DNA of 64,000 bases, from NCBI RefSeq assembly GCF_000527135.1, contig NZ_AZUP01000001.1, positions 1,736,001 to 1,800,000 on the forward strand. The letters are read 5' to 3'. The DNA is from Methyloversatilis discipulorum. Lineage in GTDB: Bacteria; Pseudomonadota; Gammaproteobacteria; Burkholderiales; Rhodocyclaceae. Made by a program: the position numbers and the translations under genes. The notes beneath the pieces are model-generated. The model was not told the origin of the DNA, ran no database searches, and saw nothing but the letters and a program-made list of their open reading frames with translations. Position 1 is the first letter of the stretch, and every line of letters begins with the position of its first letter. This document shows, piece by piece, positions 1-10,996 of this stretch.

Positions 1-598
1 CGAAGGACAGCAGATGCGGCAGATGGCTGACCGACGCCAGCCAGCGGTCGTGGTGCTCCGGCGTGGTGACCGTCAGCAGTGCGCCGCAGGCCAGCCAGGC
101 CTGGCGCACCAGTTCGATGGCCGCGCCGCCGTTCTCGGCCAGCGGCGTCAGCACGACGCGGCGCCGTTCGTACAGATCGGCACGCGCCGCCTGGGGTCCA
201 CTCTTCTCGGCACCGGCGATCGGATGCCCGGGCACGAACTGACCCACACGGTCGCCGAAGCAGCGGCGGGCCGCCACGACGACGTCGCCCTTGGTGCTGC
301 CGGCATCGGTGACCACGGTATGCGGCGACAGGTGGGGCAGCATCGCCGACATGACCGCGTCCATCTGGCCGACCGGCATCGCCAGCAGCACCAGGTCGGC
401 GCCCGCGAGCGCCGCGGCCCAGTCGGATTCGGCGCGATCGATCAGGCCGAGCTCCAGCGCTTCGCGCTTGCTCTCGGCACTGCGGCCGACACCGACGATT
501 TCCCCGACCTGGCCGGCACGGCGCAGTGCAGCGGCAAAGGAGCCGCCGATCAGGCCGACGCCGACGACGACCAGACGTCCGATCAGCGGTGCGCTCAC
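1..598 (-). CDS. tyrA: Prephenate dehydrogenase TyrA (3' part cut by window edge)
   Basis: Oxidises prephenate (or arogenate) with NAD(P)+ in tyrosine biosynthesis. The protein starts with MSAPLIGRLVVVGVGLIGGS, a Rossmann GxGxxG signature at about residues 12-17, and continues with LLAMPVG, TVVTDAGSTKGDVV and FVPGHPIAGAEKSG, all typical of the TyrA nucleotide- and substrate-binding domain. About 199 codons are present and the reading frame runs off base 1. I chose the GTG at 598-596, which overlaps the hisC stop (GTGA), so translation is probably coupled. It is the last visible gene of gyrA-serC-pheA-hisC-tyrA, the usual betaproteobacterial order, in which aroA normally follows outside this window. 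Confidence 0.93.
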   Translation of the reverse strand, partial: MSAPLIGRLVVVGVGLIGGSFAAALRRAGQVGEIVGVGRSAESKREALELGLIDRAESDWAAALAGADLVLLAMPVGQMDAVMSAMLPHLSPHTVVTDAGSTKGDVVVAARRCFGDRVGQFVPGHPIAGAEKSGPQAARADLYERRRVVLTPLAENGGAAIELVRQAWLACGALLTVTTPEHHDRWLASVSHLPHLLSF

Positions 599-1692
599 GC
601 CAGCGCCTTCTTCAGTGCGTCGATGAAGCGTGCGTTCTCGGCTTCGAGGCCGATCGACACCCGCAGCCACTCGGGCATCGCATAGCCGGCAATCGGCCGC
701 ACGATGACGCCCTGCTCCAGCAGCCGGCGGTTGACGGCTGCACCGTCACCGGCGCGGAAGGCGATGAAGTTGCCGTAGGAGCGGATGTAGCCGATGCCAG
801 CCGCGTCGAAGAAGGCTTCCATCTGCTTCAGGCCGGCCGCGTTCAGTTCGGCCGAGCGGCGCACGAAGTCCTGGTCCGCCAATGCGGCGACGGCAGCCGC
901 CAGACCGACGTTGGTGACGTTGAAGGGCTGACGCACCCGATTGAGCAGGTCTATCACGTCCGGCTGGCCAATGCCATAGCCAACGCGCAGACCGGCCAGA
1001 CCATAGGCCTTGGAGAAGGTGCGCGACACCAGCAGGTTCGGGTAACGCTCGAGCCAGCGGGCGCTGTCGTAGGCGAGATGTGAAGGCAGGTACTCGCTGT
1101 AGGCCTCGTCCAGCACCACCAGCACGTCGCGCGGCACGGCGGCGACAAAACGCTCCAGCGCGCCGGCCTCGATGAAAGTACCGGTCGGATTGTTCGGGTT
1201 GGCGATGAACACCACGCGCGTGTCGTCGCGGATGGCCGCGCGCATCGCGTCGAGATCGCAGCCATAGTCGAGCGCCGGCACTTCGATGCCGGTGGCACCG
1301 GCCGCCAGCGTGGCCAGCGGATAGACGGCGAAGGCATGCTTCGAATAGACGGCGCTGCTGCCCGGGCCGAGCAGCGCGCGGGCGACCATTTCGAGAATGT
1401 CGTTCGAACCGTTGCCGAGCACGATCTGGTTCATCGCGACATCGTGATGACGCGACACGGCCTGCTTCAGGTCGAAACCGTTGCCATCCGGATAGCGCGG
1501 CACTTCGGCAATCGCCGCCACCGCGGCCGCCCTGGCCTTGTCGCTCATGCCGAGCGGATTCTCGTTGGACGCCAGCTTGACGATGCCGGCCTCGTCCAGC
1601 GCCATCTCTCGGGCCAGCTCGGAAATCGGCTTGCCCGGCTGGTAAGGGGAAATCGAACGGATGTGCGCCGAAGCGCGATCGAAGACGCTCAT
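595..1692 (-). CDS. hisC: Histidinol-phosphate aminotransferase HisC
   Basis: A 365-residue fold-type I PLP aminotransferase. It converts histidinol phosphate/imidazole acetol phosphate, and in this tyrA/pheA context probably also transaminates phenylpyruvate or hydroxyphenylpyruvate. Visible motifs are KLASNENPLG near the N terminus, IANPNNPTGTF (PLP phosphate/substrate region), VVLDEAYSEY, and SRTFSKAYGLAGLRVGYG, which contains the Schiff-base lysine. The start ATG overlaps the pheA stop as ATGA (1689-1692), and its own stop overlaps tyrA. Length is normal. The location in an aromatic amino-acid operon rather than a his operon suggests the aromatic role; that is inference. Confidence 0.95.
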   Translation of the reverse strand: MSVFDRASAHIRSISPYQPGKPISELAREMALDEAGIVKLASNENPLGMSDKARAAAVAAIAEVPRYPDGNGFDLKQAVSRHHDVAMNQIVLGNGSNDILEMVARALLGPGSSAVYSKHAFAVYPLATLAAGATGIEVPALDYGCDLDAMRAAIRDDTRVVFIANPNNPTGTFIEAGALERFVAAVPRDVLVVLDEAYSEYLPSHLAYDSARWLERYPNLLVSRTFSKAYGLAGLRVGYGIGQPDVIDLLNRVRQPFNVTNVGLAAAVAALADQDFVRRSAELNAAGLKQMEAFFDAAGIGYIRSYGNFIAFRAGDGAAVNRRLLEQGVIVRPIAGYAMPEWLRVSIGLEAENARFIDALKKALA

Positions 1693-2789
1693 GAACTGCT
1701 CACGGAAACGGGGTAGGAACCGAGCACCTTCAACGAACCGGCCTCGGCACGGATGCGTGAGAGTGCTTCGCTCACCGCGGGTTCGCTCTGGTGACCTTCG
1801 ATATCGACATAGAACACGTACTGCCAGCCACCGTTGCCAAAGCCGCGCACCGGCCGCGACTGCAGCTTGGTCATGCTGACGCCCTGCTCGGCCAGCGGTT
1901 GAAGCAGACGCACGACAGCGCCCGACTTGTTCTGCACGGTGAAGATCATCGAGGTCTTGTCGCGTCCGGACGGGCCGGCATCGTGTTCGCCGATCACCAG
2001 GAAGCGCGTCGTATTGGCTGGATCGTCCTCGATGTTCGCCGCCAGTATCTTCAGGCCATATGCAGCCGCAGCCGCTTCACCGGCGATCGCCGCGGCACGC
2101 TCTTCCTCCGAGGCGCGGATCGCCGCCTCGGCGTTGCTGGCCACCGCGATGACCGGCACGCCAGGCAGGTTGCGGTTCAGCCACTCGTGGCACTGCGCCA
2201 GCGACTGCGCGTGCGAATAGACGCAACGGATGTCCTTCAGCGGCGTGTCGCGCGTCATCAGGTTCTGCTCGACACGCAACATCACTTCGCCGCACACCAT
2301 CTGTGTCGTGCTGAGCAGCATGTCCAGCGTGCGACCGACCGCACCCTCAGTCGAATTCTCGACCGGCACGACGCCGTAGGACGCATTGCCCGACTCGACC
2401 GCGCGGAACACGTCATCGATCGTGGCGTGCGGCATGAAGGTCGGGGCGGAACCGAAATGACGGCGCGCCGCGCTCTCCGAGAAGGTGCCGACCGGTCCCA
2501 GAAAAGCGACCGTCAGCGGCTGCTCCAGCGCCAGACAGACCGACATGATTTCGCGGAACACGGTCTTCACCGCCTGCGGCGGCAGCGGGCCCGGATTGTC
2601 GTCTGCCAGCCGACGCAGCACCTGCGCCTCGCGCTCCGGGCGGTAAATGTTGCCATGCTTGATTTCGCCGATGCGGTGCGCGTGCCGCGCCCGCTCGGAA
2701 ATGAGCTGCAGCACCTGGGTGTCGATCGCATCGATGGCGTCGCGCAGTTTCAGTAGTTCGTCGTTCGAGCTCGGATCGGAGGCCATCAT
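1689..2789 (-). CDS. pheA: Bifunctional chorismate mutase / prephenate dehydratase PheA
   Basis: Committed enzyme of phenylalanine synthesis, 366 residues. It has three domains in order. An AroQ-type chorismate mutase covers about residues 8-95 (LRDAIDAIDTQVLQLISERARHA). A prephenate dehydratase covers about 95-275 (VAFLGPVGTFSE, VVPVENSTEGAVG, and a TRF motif near TTRFLVIG). A C-terminal ACT regulatory domain follows (GAVVRLLQPLAEQGVSMTKL). The usual ESRP feedback motif reads QSRP here. Two in-frame ATGs occur at 2789 and 2786. The stop of serC (2790-2792) abuts the start with no gap, and the 3' end overlaps hisC by 4 nt, so the gene sits in a tightly coupled operon. Confidence 0.95.
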   Translation of the reverse strand: MMASDPSSNDELLKLRDAIDAIDTQVLQLISERARHAHRIGEIKHGNIYRPEREAQVLRRLADDNPGPLPPQAVKTVFREIMSVCLALEQPLTVAFLGPVGTFSESAARRHFGSAPTFMPHATIDDVFRAVESGNASYGVVPVENSTEGAVGRTLDMLLSTTQMVCGEVMLRVEQNLMTRDTPLKDIRCVYSHAQSLAQCHEWLNRNLPGVPVIAVASNAEAAIRASEEERAAAIAGEAAAAAYGLKILAANIEDDPANTTRFLVIGEHDAGPSGRDKTSMIFTVQNKSGAVVRLLQPLAEQGVSMTKLQSRPVRGFGNGGWQYVFYVDIEGHQSEPAVSEALSRIRAEAGSLKVLGSYPVSVSSS

Positions 2790-3875
2790 TCAACCGTGTC
2801 TGCGTTCAAATTCAGTCATGTACTCGGCCAGCTCGCGCGCGCCGTCGAGCGGCATCGCGTTGTAAAGCGAGGCGCGGATGCCGCCGGTCGCACGGTGGCC
2901 CTTCAGGTTCAGCAAACCGCGCCGACGCGCACCGTCGAGAAAACGTGTCTCCAGCCGCGGCTCGCGCAGGAAGAAGGGCACGTTCATGCGCGAGCGCGAA
3001 GCCGGCTGGATACGGTTCGTGTACAACTGCGAGGCGTTCAGCACGTCGTAGATGCACTTCGCCTTCGCTGCGCTGCGGCGCGCCATCTCGATTACGCCGC
3101 CTTCCTTCTTCACATGCTCGAACACCAGGCCTGCCACCCAGATGGCAAAGGCCGCGGGCGTGTTGTACATCGAATCCCATTCGACGTGACGCGCGTAGTT
3201 CATCACCGACGGCACGCTACTGCGCACGCGGCCGAGCAGGTCGTCACGGATGATGACGATGGCCAGGCCTGCGGGACCGATGTTCTTCTGCGCGCCGGCG
3301 TAGATCAGGCCGAAACGCGCGACGTCGAGCGGCTGCGACAGGATGTTGGACGACATGTCGGCCACCAGCGGCACGTCTCCGGTGTCCGGATAGTCGGCAA
3401 ACTCGACGCCGCCTATCGTTTCATTGGCGCAGATGTGCACATAGGCCGCGGCCGGGTCGAGCTGCCAGCCGGCGCGCTCGGGTACGCGATCGAATTCGCT
3501 GGCGGCGGCACTCGCCGCAATGCGCACGTTCACCAGCGAGGTCGCCTCGGCCATCGCCTTGTCCGACCAGTAGCCGGTGTGGATGTAGTCCGCACTCTGC
3601 CCCGGCTGCGCGAGATTGAGCGGCACCATCGCGAAATGCGGTGTGGCGCCGCCGTGCAGGAACAGGATGTGGTGCGTTTCAGGCACCGCCAGCAGTTCAC
3701 GCAGATCAGCCTTGGCGCGGGCGTGAATGTCGGCGAAGTGCTCGCTGCGATGACCCAGCTCCATCGCGGAGTAGCCCTCGCCGCGGAAGTTCTGCCACTC
3801 GCGCGCGATACGTTCGATCACTGCGTCCGGCATCATGGCCGGACCGGCTCCGAAGTTGTACGCGCGCGCACGCAT
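2790..3875 (-). CDS. serC: Phosphoserine aminotransferase SerC
   Basis: PLP-dependent aminotransferase (361 residues) forming phosphoserine from 3-phosphohydroxypyruvate, and also used in pyridoxine synthesis. Motifs seen are YNFGAGPAMMP at the N terminus, FLHGGATPHFA, ADMSSNILSQP, and YAGAQKNIGPAGL, which carries the lysine that binds PLP. The C terminus has the family-typical LKGHRATGGIRASLYNAMP. It starts with ATG at 3875, eight bases after the gyrA stop, and ends immediately before pheA, consistent with a gyrA/serC/pheA transcription unit. Length fits the family. Confidence 0.96.
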   Translation of the reverse strand: MRARAYNFGAGPAMMPDAVIERIAREWQNFRGEGYSAMELGHRSEHFADIHARAKADLRELLAVPETHHILFLHGGATPHFAMVPLNLAQPGQSADYIHTGYWSDKAMAEATSLVNVRIAASAAASEFDRVPERAGWQLDPAAAYVHICANETIGGVEFADYPDTGDVPLVADMSSNILSQPLDVARFGLIYAGAQKNIGPAGLAIVIIRDDLLGRVRSSVPSVMNYARHVEWDSMYNTPAAFAIWVAGLVFEHVKKEGGVIEMARRSAAKAKCIYDVLNASQLYTNRIQPASRSRMNVPFFLREPRLETRFLDGARRRGLLNLKGHRATGGIRASLYNAMPLDGARELAEYMTEFERRHG

Positions 3876-3883
3876 CGCCCTTC

Positions 3884-6493
<2,610 letters not shown>

Positions 6494-6671
6494 CGGGGGA
6501 TCGGGCGGACGTCGGCTGTCTGTTGAAATGAACCCGGCGCATTGAAAACCGCCGGTTTGTTCAGCCAAACCGCAAGTTTAACATGCGCTTGCATCGTCCT
6601 CGGGGCCCCTCAGCGGGCAGCCGCCGGACTACACTGCGCCACCTGAATCAGACCAGCCGAATCCGTCCGCC

Positions 6672-8003
6672 ATGCAGAGCCACGAAGCCCAGACCGACAT
6701 CGACCTGCTGATCGAGGCCCGCTGGGTCATCCCGGTCGAGCCGGCCGGCGTGGTACTCGAACATCACGCCGTTGCCGTGCAGGACGGGCGGATCGCCGAT
6801 CTGCTGCCGTCGGACGAGGCGCGCCGCCGCTACCGGCCGCGCACGCTGCGTACGCTCGGCGAGCACGTGCTCATCCCCGGCCTGATAAACCTGCACGCTC
6901 ACGCCGCGATGAACCTGCTGCGTGGCTACGCCGACGACCAGCCACTGATGCGCTGGCTGACCGAGCACATCTGGCCGGCCGAACAGAAGCACGTGAGCCA
7001 CGATTTCGTGCGCGACGGCACGCTGCTCGCCTGCGCCGAAATGCTGCGCGGCGGCGTCACCACCTTCAGCGACATGTACTTCTTCCCGGATGCAGCGGCC
7101 GAGGCGGCGCTCGAGGCTGGCATGCGCGCCGCACTGGGCATCGTCGTACTGGAATTCCCGAGCGCTTGGGCGGCCGATGCCGACCAGTACCTCAGCAAGG
7201 GCCTGGCCGTGCGCGATCGCTTCAAGCACGAGGCGCTGCTTCACTTCACGCTGGCGCCGCACGCGCCCTACACGGTTTCAGACGCCACTTTCGAACGCGT
7301 CCGCACAATGGCCGAGCAACTGGATCTGCCAGTCCATATGCACATCCACGAAACCGCCGACGAGATCGAACAAGGCATCGCACAACACGGCGTGCGTCCG
7401 CTCGAGCGGCTGCGCCGGCTCGGCCTCGTCGGCCCCAACCTGATCGCCGTCCATTCAGTACACCTGACCGACGACGACATCGCCCTGCTCGCCCGCGAGG
7501 GCGCCAGCGTTGCGCATTGCCCGACGTCGAACATGAAGCTGGCCAGCGGCGCAAGCCCGACCGCCGCGCTGACTGCGGCCGGCGTCAATATCGGGTTGGG
7601 CACCGACGGTGCCGCCAGCAACAACAGGCTGGACATGTTTCAGGAGATGCGCCACGCTGGCCTGCTGGCAAAGCTCACCTCTGGCGACGCCGCCGCGCTT
7701 GCAGCCGGCCACCTGTTGCACATGGCAACACTGGGCGGCGCGCGCGCGCTGGGCCTTGATGCTGAAACGGGTTCCATCGCCACCGGCAAGAGTGCAGACC
7801 TGTGTGCGGTCAGCCTCGACGACGCAGCGACGCGACCGTGCTACTCACCCGTATCGCATCTTGTCTATGCTGCCGGCCGGGAACACGTGACCGATGTATG
7901 GGTCGCAGGGGAAGCGCGCGTGGAGAATGGAAGCTTGTTGCACCTGCACAACAACGATTTGAAGGCACGCGCGCGCCTGTGGCAAAATCAGGTGGCTCTA
8001 TAA
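6672..8003 (+). CDS. TRZ/ATZ-family amidohydrolase (MTA/SAH deaminase-like)
   Basis: A cytosolic metal-dependent amidohydrolase of 443 residues. Motifs in order are LHAHAAMNLLRGYADD (HxH metal site), a long helix with GGVTTFSDMY, HMHIHETADE, AVHSVHL, and GTDGAASNNRLDM (the metal-binding Asp plus the SNN motif of the S-adenosylhomocysteine / methylthioadenosine / deoxyadenosine deaminase group). In many betaproteobacteria a gene of this group lies beside ubiG and gph, as here. The likely reaction is deamination of adenosine-type nucleosides such as 5'-methylthioadenosine or SAH; substrate cannot be decided from sequence. It is divergently arranged with gyrA (about 180 bp shared promoter region). 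Confidence 0.85.
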   Translation: MQSHEAQTDIDLLIEARWVIPVEPAGVVLEHHAVAVQDGRIADLLPSDEARRRYRPRTLRTLGEHVLIPGLINLHAHAAMNLLRGYADDQPLMRWLTEHIWPAEQKHVSHDFVRDGTLLACAEMLRGGVTTFSDMYFFPDAAAEAALEAGMRAALGIVVLEFPSAWAADADQYLSKGLAVRDRFKHEALLHFTLAPHAPYTVSDATFERVRTMAEQLDLPVHMHIHETADEIEQGIAQHGVRPLERLRRLGLVGPNLIAVHSVHLTDDDIALLAREGASVAHCPTSNMKLASGASPTAALTAAGVNIGLGTDGAASNNRLDMFQEMRHAGLLAKLTSGDAAALAAGHLLHMATLGGARALGLDAETGSIATGKSADLCAVSLDDAATRPCYSPVSHLVYAAGREHVTDVWVAGEARVENGSLLHLHNNDLKARARLWQNQVAL

Positions 8004-8143
8004 CGGCTTGCGGCCTTGTTTTCATGCATCGCTGCCCGGCAATACCACAGTGGTACGTGGGTTTGCCGCCAGTTTTGCCTGTCAGGTCCAAGACAGGCGG
8101 GCAGGCCGGTTGACAACCGCTTCAAGTTTTATAAGAGGGGATC

Positions 8144-8887
8144 ATGCTCAAACAACTGACGCAAAAACCGCTGCTCATCGCCCTGCTGGCCGCCACGGCC
8201 GGTTTCGCCTCCAACGTGTCGGCCATGGAAGACATCAAGGTCGACCCGGCAATGAAGGCCCACATTCCCTACGTGATCGACTCGCGTGGCGTCGTCGCCC
8301 GCAGCGCCAACGGCCTGTGCTGGAGAACCGGTTACTGGACGCCGGCCTACGCTGCCTCGATCCCGGAAGTTGGTTGCGCCTGCGACAAGGATCTGCTGCC
8401 GAAGGACGTCTGCGAGAAGCCGGCTCCTGCCGCCGCCCCGGCGCCGAAGGCTGCCGAGCCGGCTCCGGCCCCCGCTCCGGCTCCGAAGCCCGCCGCCCAG
8501 AAGGTGACCCTGTCGGCTGACGCCCTGTTCGATTTCGACAAGGCCACGCTGCGTCCGGAAGGCAAGTCCAAGATCGACGACGCCGTCAGCAAGCTGAGCT
8601 CGATCGACCTGGAAGTCATCATCGCCGTTGGCCACGCCGACCGCATCGGCAAGGACAAGTACAACCAGACCCTGTCGGAAAAGCGCGCTGCTGCCGTCAA
8701 GGACTACCTGGTGAGCAAGGGCGTTGAAGCCAACCGCGTCTACACCGAAGGCAAGGGCGAAGCCCAGCCGGTGACCGGCGACAGCTGCATGAAGATGGGC
8801 AAGGAACACCGCAGCAACAAGAAGCTGGTGGACTGCCTGCAGCCGGATCGTCGCGTTGAAATCGAGATCATCGGTACCCAGAAGTAA
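8144..8887 (+). CDS. OmpA-family outer membrane protein
   Basis: A 248-residue exported protein. A signal peptide (MLKQLTQKPLLIALLAATAGFASNVSA, cleavage after VSA) is followed by a short Cys-containing segment, an Ala/Pro-rich linker (PAPAAAPAPKAAEPAPAPAPAP, about residues 95-120) and a C-terminal OmpA peptidoglycan-binding domain with LFDFDKATLRPEG and the NQTLSEKRAAAVKDYL motif. It lacks the long eight-stranded barrel of E. coli OmpA, so it probably anchors to the envelope by other means. An AGAGGGGA ribosome-binding site precedes the ATG. A strong intrinsic terminator follows at 8911, so it is probably a single-gene unit. Confidence 0.9.
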   Translation: MLKQLTQKPLLIALLAATAGFASNVSAMEDIKVDPAMKAHIPYVIDSRGVVARSANGLCWRTGYWTPAYAASIPEVGCACDKDLLPKDVCEKPAPAAAPAPKAAEPAPAPAPAPKPAAQKVTLSADALFDFDKATLRPEGKSKIDDAVSKLSSIDLEVIIAVGHADRIGKDKYNQTLSEKRAAAVKDYLVSKGVEANRVYTEGKGEAQPVTGDSCMKMGKEHRSNKKLVDCLQPDRRVEIEIIGTQK

Positions 8888-8910
8888 TCGGGTTCCCGAT
8901 CTCGTCAAAA

Positions 8911-8937
8911 GCCCTGCATTCGTGCAGGGCTTTTTTT
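8911..8937 (+). terminator. Intrinsic terminator after ompA-like gene
   Basis: A perfect 8-bp stem GCCCTGCA / TGCAGGGC (8911-8918 and 8923-8930) with a TTCG tetraloop, followed by seven T residues. It begins 24 bp after the ompA stop codon and is preceded by AAAA, so it could also act weakly in the other direction. Confidence 0.93.
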
Positions 8938-9019
8938 CGCCCGTCGCCAACCGGATAGCGGCATTACTATCGCTACCCCGGTGGTGAAACCTCGCGCACG
9001 CCAGACTGTCCTTTCGCTC

Positions 9020-9727
9020 ATGACGACACATCAGAACGCCGATCCGCTCGAACTCGAGAAATTTTCGGAGCTCGCCCACCGTTGGTGGGATCCGGAATCC
9101 GAGTTCAAGCCGCTGCACGACATCAATCCCTTGCGGCTGGACTGGATAGACCGCTGTGTCGGCCTCACCGGCAAGCGTGTACTCGACGTCGGCTGCGGCG
9201 GCGGCATCCTCGCCGAGAGCATGGCAGTGCGGGGGGCCAGCGTGACCGGGATCGATCTCGGCGAGAAGGCGCTGTCAGTCGCGCGCCTGCACCTGCTGGA
9301 AAGCGGGAATCGTGTCGAATACCTGCTCGAATCTGCCGAGGACCATGCCCGCGCGCGCGCCGGGCAGTACGACGTGGTGACCTGCATGGAAATGCTGGAG
9401 CACGTGCCCGATCCTGCCAGCATCGTGCGCGCCTGCGCGAGCCTCGTTCGGCCGGGTGGCACGGTGTTCTTCTCGACGCTGAACCGCAATCCCAAATCGT
9501 GGCTGTTCGCGGTGATCGGCGCCGAGTACGTGCTGCGCCTGCTGCCACGCGGCACCCATGAGTACGAAAAGATGATCAAGCCGTCGGAACTGGCGCGCGA
9601 CGCGCGCGACGCCGGCCTGCGCGAAGCTGAACTGATGGGCATGAGCTACAACCCGTTCACCAAGGTCTACTCGCTCGGCAAGGACACTGCGGTCAATTAC
9701 CTGATGCGGTGTGTACGCGATGAATGA
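9020..9727 (+). CDS. ubiG: Ubiquinone biosynthesis O-methyltransferase UbiG
   Basis: SAM-dependent enzyme performing both O-methylations in ubiquinone synthesis. From ATG 9020 it is 235 residues, starting [25 protein letters not shown], typical of UbiG. Motif I is [13 protein letters not shown], followed by [20 protein letters not shown] and [17 protein letters not shown]. The upstream in-frame extension to 8981 has no family similarity. Its last 8 nt overlap the ATG of gph, so the two are translationally linked, a common arrangement in proteobacteria. Confidence 0.96.
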   Translation: MTTHQNADPLELEKFSELAHRWWDPESEFKPLHDINPLRLDWIDRCVGLTGKRVLDVGCGGGILAESMAVRGASVTGIDLGEKALSVARLHLLESGNRVEYLLESAEDHARARAGQYDVVTCMEMLEHVPDPASIVRACASLVRPGGTVFFSTLNRNPKSWLFAVIGAEYVLRLLPRGTHEYEKMIKPSELARDARDAGLREAELMGMSYNPFTKVYSLGKDTAVNYLMRCVRDE

Positions 9728-10379
9728 GCCGCGCACACGCGGCGTGCTGTTCGATCTGGACGGCACGCTGGCCGACACTGCGCCCGATCTCGGCGGCGCA
9801 CTGAACCGCCTGCGCATCGAACGCGGTCTGCCCGAGCTTCCTGCAGACACTCTGCGCCCGCACACTTCCGCGGGTGCCCGCGGCCTGATCGGCGCAGGTT
9901 TCGGCGTGACCCCGGATGATGCTGGCTACGCAGAACTGGCCGACCGATTCCTGACGCTCTACGCGTCCGCGATCTGCGTCCATACCCGGCTGTTCGACGG
10001 CATGGGCGAAGTACTGACCCGGTTAGAGCAGGCCGACATCCCGTGGGGCGTGGTGACCAACAAGGCTGCCCGCTTCACCGTGCCGCTGATGCGCGAACTT
10101 GGCCTGCACGAGCGTGCCGCGAGCATTGTCAGCGGCGACAGCGTGCCGGTGCCCAAACCCGATCCGGCAGGTTTGCGCCTCGCAGCGAACGAACTGGGCG
10201 TCGAGGCCGGGGACTGCATCTATGTCGGTGACGACGAACGCGACATCCAGGCGGCGCGCGCCGCCGGCATGCGCTCGGTGACGGCAGCCTTCGGCTATCT
10301 GGGCTGCGCCCGCCACCACAGCGAGTGGGGTGCCGACCACACCATCCATCATCCGCTCGAACTTCTGCCCCTCTTGTAA
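9720..10379 (+). CDS. gph: Phosphoglycolate phosphatase (HAD superfamily) Gph
   Basis: HAD hydrolase that removes phosphate from 2-phosphoglycolate. From ATG 9720 it is 219 residues. HAD motif I is [14 protein letters not shown], motif II lies in the VVTNK region, motif III includes KPDPAGL, and motif IV is [17 protein letters not shown] helical cap domain lies between motifs I and II. A GTG nine bases upstream is an alternative start. The gene ends 31 bases before the mature 5' end of ssrA. Confidence 0.93.
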   Translation: MNEPRTRGVLFDLDGTLADTAPDLGGALNRLRIERGLPELPADTLRPHTSAGARGLIGAGFGVTPDDAGYAELADRFLTLYASAICVHTRLFDGMGEVLTRLEQADIPWGVVTNKAARFTVPLMRELGLHERAASIVSGDSVPVPKPDPAGLRLAANELGVEAGDCIYVGDDERDIQAARAAGMRSVTAAFGYLGCARHHSEWGADHTIHHPLELLPLL

Positions 10380-10410
10380 TCGGTCGAGGTGGTACCATCT
10401 ACCGCTCACT

Positions 10411-10773
10411 GGGGGCGACCTGGTCTCGACGTGGGTCGCGAAGCAGCGCAGGGCATACCGAGGGTCGGAGTACCTCGTAAATCCAACCGAAAATTAGATA
10501 GTCGCCAACGACGAATCTTACGCTCTGGCCGCTTAAGGCCGGACGCTGCACCGACTGATTAGCGGGTCGGGCCGGGCAACCGGTCGCAGCGCCATTAACA
10601 GCTAAAGTAAGGGTGCACTCCGCCGCGTGGTGCATCACGAAAATCAAGCGGATCGCCTTTCATCAGCCTGCCGGGTCGGCGGGTGACGGGTTAGATCAAA
10701 TGGCCAGGCTAAGTATGTAGAACTGTCTGTGTAGGGCTTGCGGACGCGGGTTCGATTCCCGCCGCCTCCACCA
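10411..10773 (+). ncRNA. ssrA: tmRNA (transfer-messenger RNA)
   Basis: Rescues stalled ribosomes by trans-translation. The 5' end GGGGGCGACCTGGTCTCGACG and the 3' end with a T-arm (GCGGGTTCGATTCCCGC) and CGCCTCCACCA form the tRNA-like domain. The acceptor arms GGGGGCG and CGCCTCC pair over seven positions with one G-U. The tag reading frame at 10504-10536 (resume codon GCC, stop TAA) encodes ANDESYALAA, a typical proteolysis tag. The length of 363 nt and one-piece organisation are normal. Its downstream terminator is split by the mobile element that begins at 10803. Confidence 0.98.
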
Positions 10774-10780
10774 CCATATC

Positions 10781-10802
10781 AGGGCTCGGATCTCGTTCCG
10801 GG
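10781..10802 (+). terminator. ssrA intrinsic terminator, left portion, interrupted by transposon
   Basis: The left arm AGGGCTCGGA (10781-10790), loop TCTCGT, and right-arm start TCCGGG (10797-10802) end abruptly where the transposon begins. The missing rest, CCCT followed by T residues, is found at 47154-47161 on the far side of the element. Joined through the duplicated CCGGG, the right arm reads TCCGGGCCCT and pairs fully with the left arm (one G-T wobble), followed by a T-run. This is therefore the old ssrA terminator cut in two. Confidence 0.85.
10798..10802. repeat. Left copy of probable 5-bp target-site duplication (CCGGG)
   Basis: CCGGG lies just left of the element, and the same five bases occur directly after its right terminal repeat (47149-47153). 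Five base pairs is the duplication length of Tn7-type transposition. One additional T (10803) separates this copy from the TGTGCCGTTA terminal repeat, so either the left end carries an extra base or a one-base insertion occurred there. Confidence 0.75.
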
Positions 10803-10803
10803 T

Positions 10804-10813
10804 TGTGCCGTTA
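10804..10813 (+). repeat. Left terminal inverted repeat TGTGCCGTTA
   Basis: Ten bases beginning with TGT, exactly complementary to the right end at 47139-47148. The TGT...ACA termini match the Tn7-like/Mu-like DDE transposase superfamily. Confidence 0.88.
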
Positions 10814-10848
10814 AGCATAAAGTGGCCACTTGGTCACTTTATGCTTAA
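10811..10848. repeat. Perfect 14-bp inverted repeat at the left transposon end
   Basis: Arms TTAAGCATAAAGTG (10811-10824) and CACTTTATGCTTAA (10835-10848) are perfectly complementary around a 10-base spacer, followed by TTTCTC. The AAGCATAAAGTG core recurs in degenerate form at the right end (reading inward, AAGGCATAAGTTGTCC at about 47102-47119), so it is probably a pair of transposase-binding sites in opposite orientation. In RNA from ssrA it would fold into an A/U-rich hairpin and may stand in for the disrupted terminator. Confidence 0.7.
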
Positions 10849-10853
10849 TTTCT

Positions 10854-10875
10854 CGATAGGCCACATTTTGCTTTT
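10854..10875 (+). repeat. Putative TnsB-type binding site, left end
   Basis: A 22-bp motif beginning CGATAGGCCA and ending TGCTTTT. It matches 47043-47064 near the right end at 18 of 22 positions, in the same orientation on the plus strand. Multiple ~20-bp binding sites at each end are a hallmark of Tn7-like elements. Confidence 0.6.
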
Positions 10876-10950
10876 TCGGCTTTTTGTGGTAGGCGATTAA
10901 GCATCTGAACTGGAACCAGCCCGGCTGGAAGAGGGCTTATGTCCGGACGA

Positions 10951-10980
10951 AGAAAAGCCGGCTCATGGCCGGCTTTTTCT
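10951..10980. terminator. Bidirectional intrinsic terminator after tniQ
   Basis: The stem AGAAAAGCCGGC (10951-10962) / GCCGGCTTTTTCT (10968-10980) around loop TCATG carries an A-run on one side and a T-run on the other. It lies 16 bp beyond the tniQ stop and would end the outward-reading tnsAB-tnsC-tniQ transcript before it enters ssrA, and also stop read-through from ssrA. Confidence 0.85.
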
Positions 10981-10996
10981 GTTCGAAATTTGCGCG

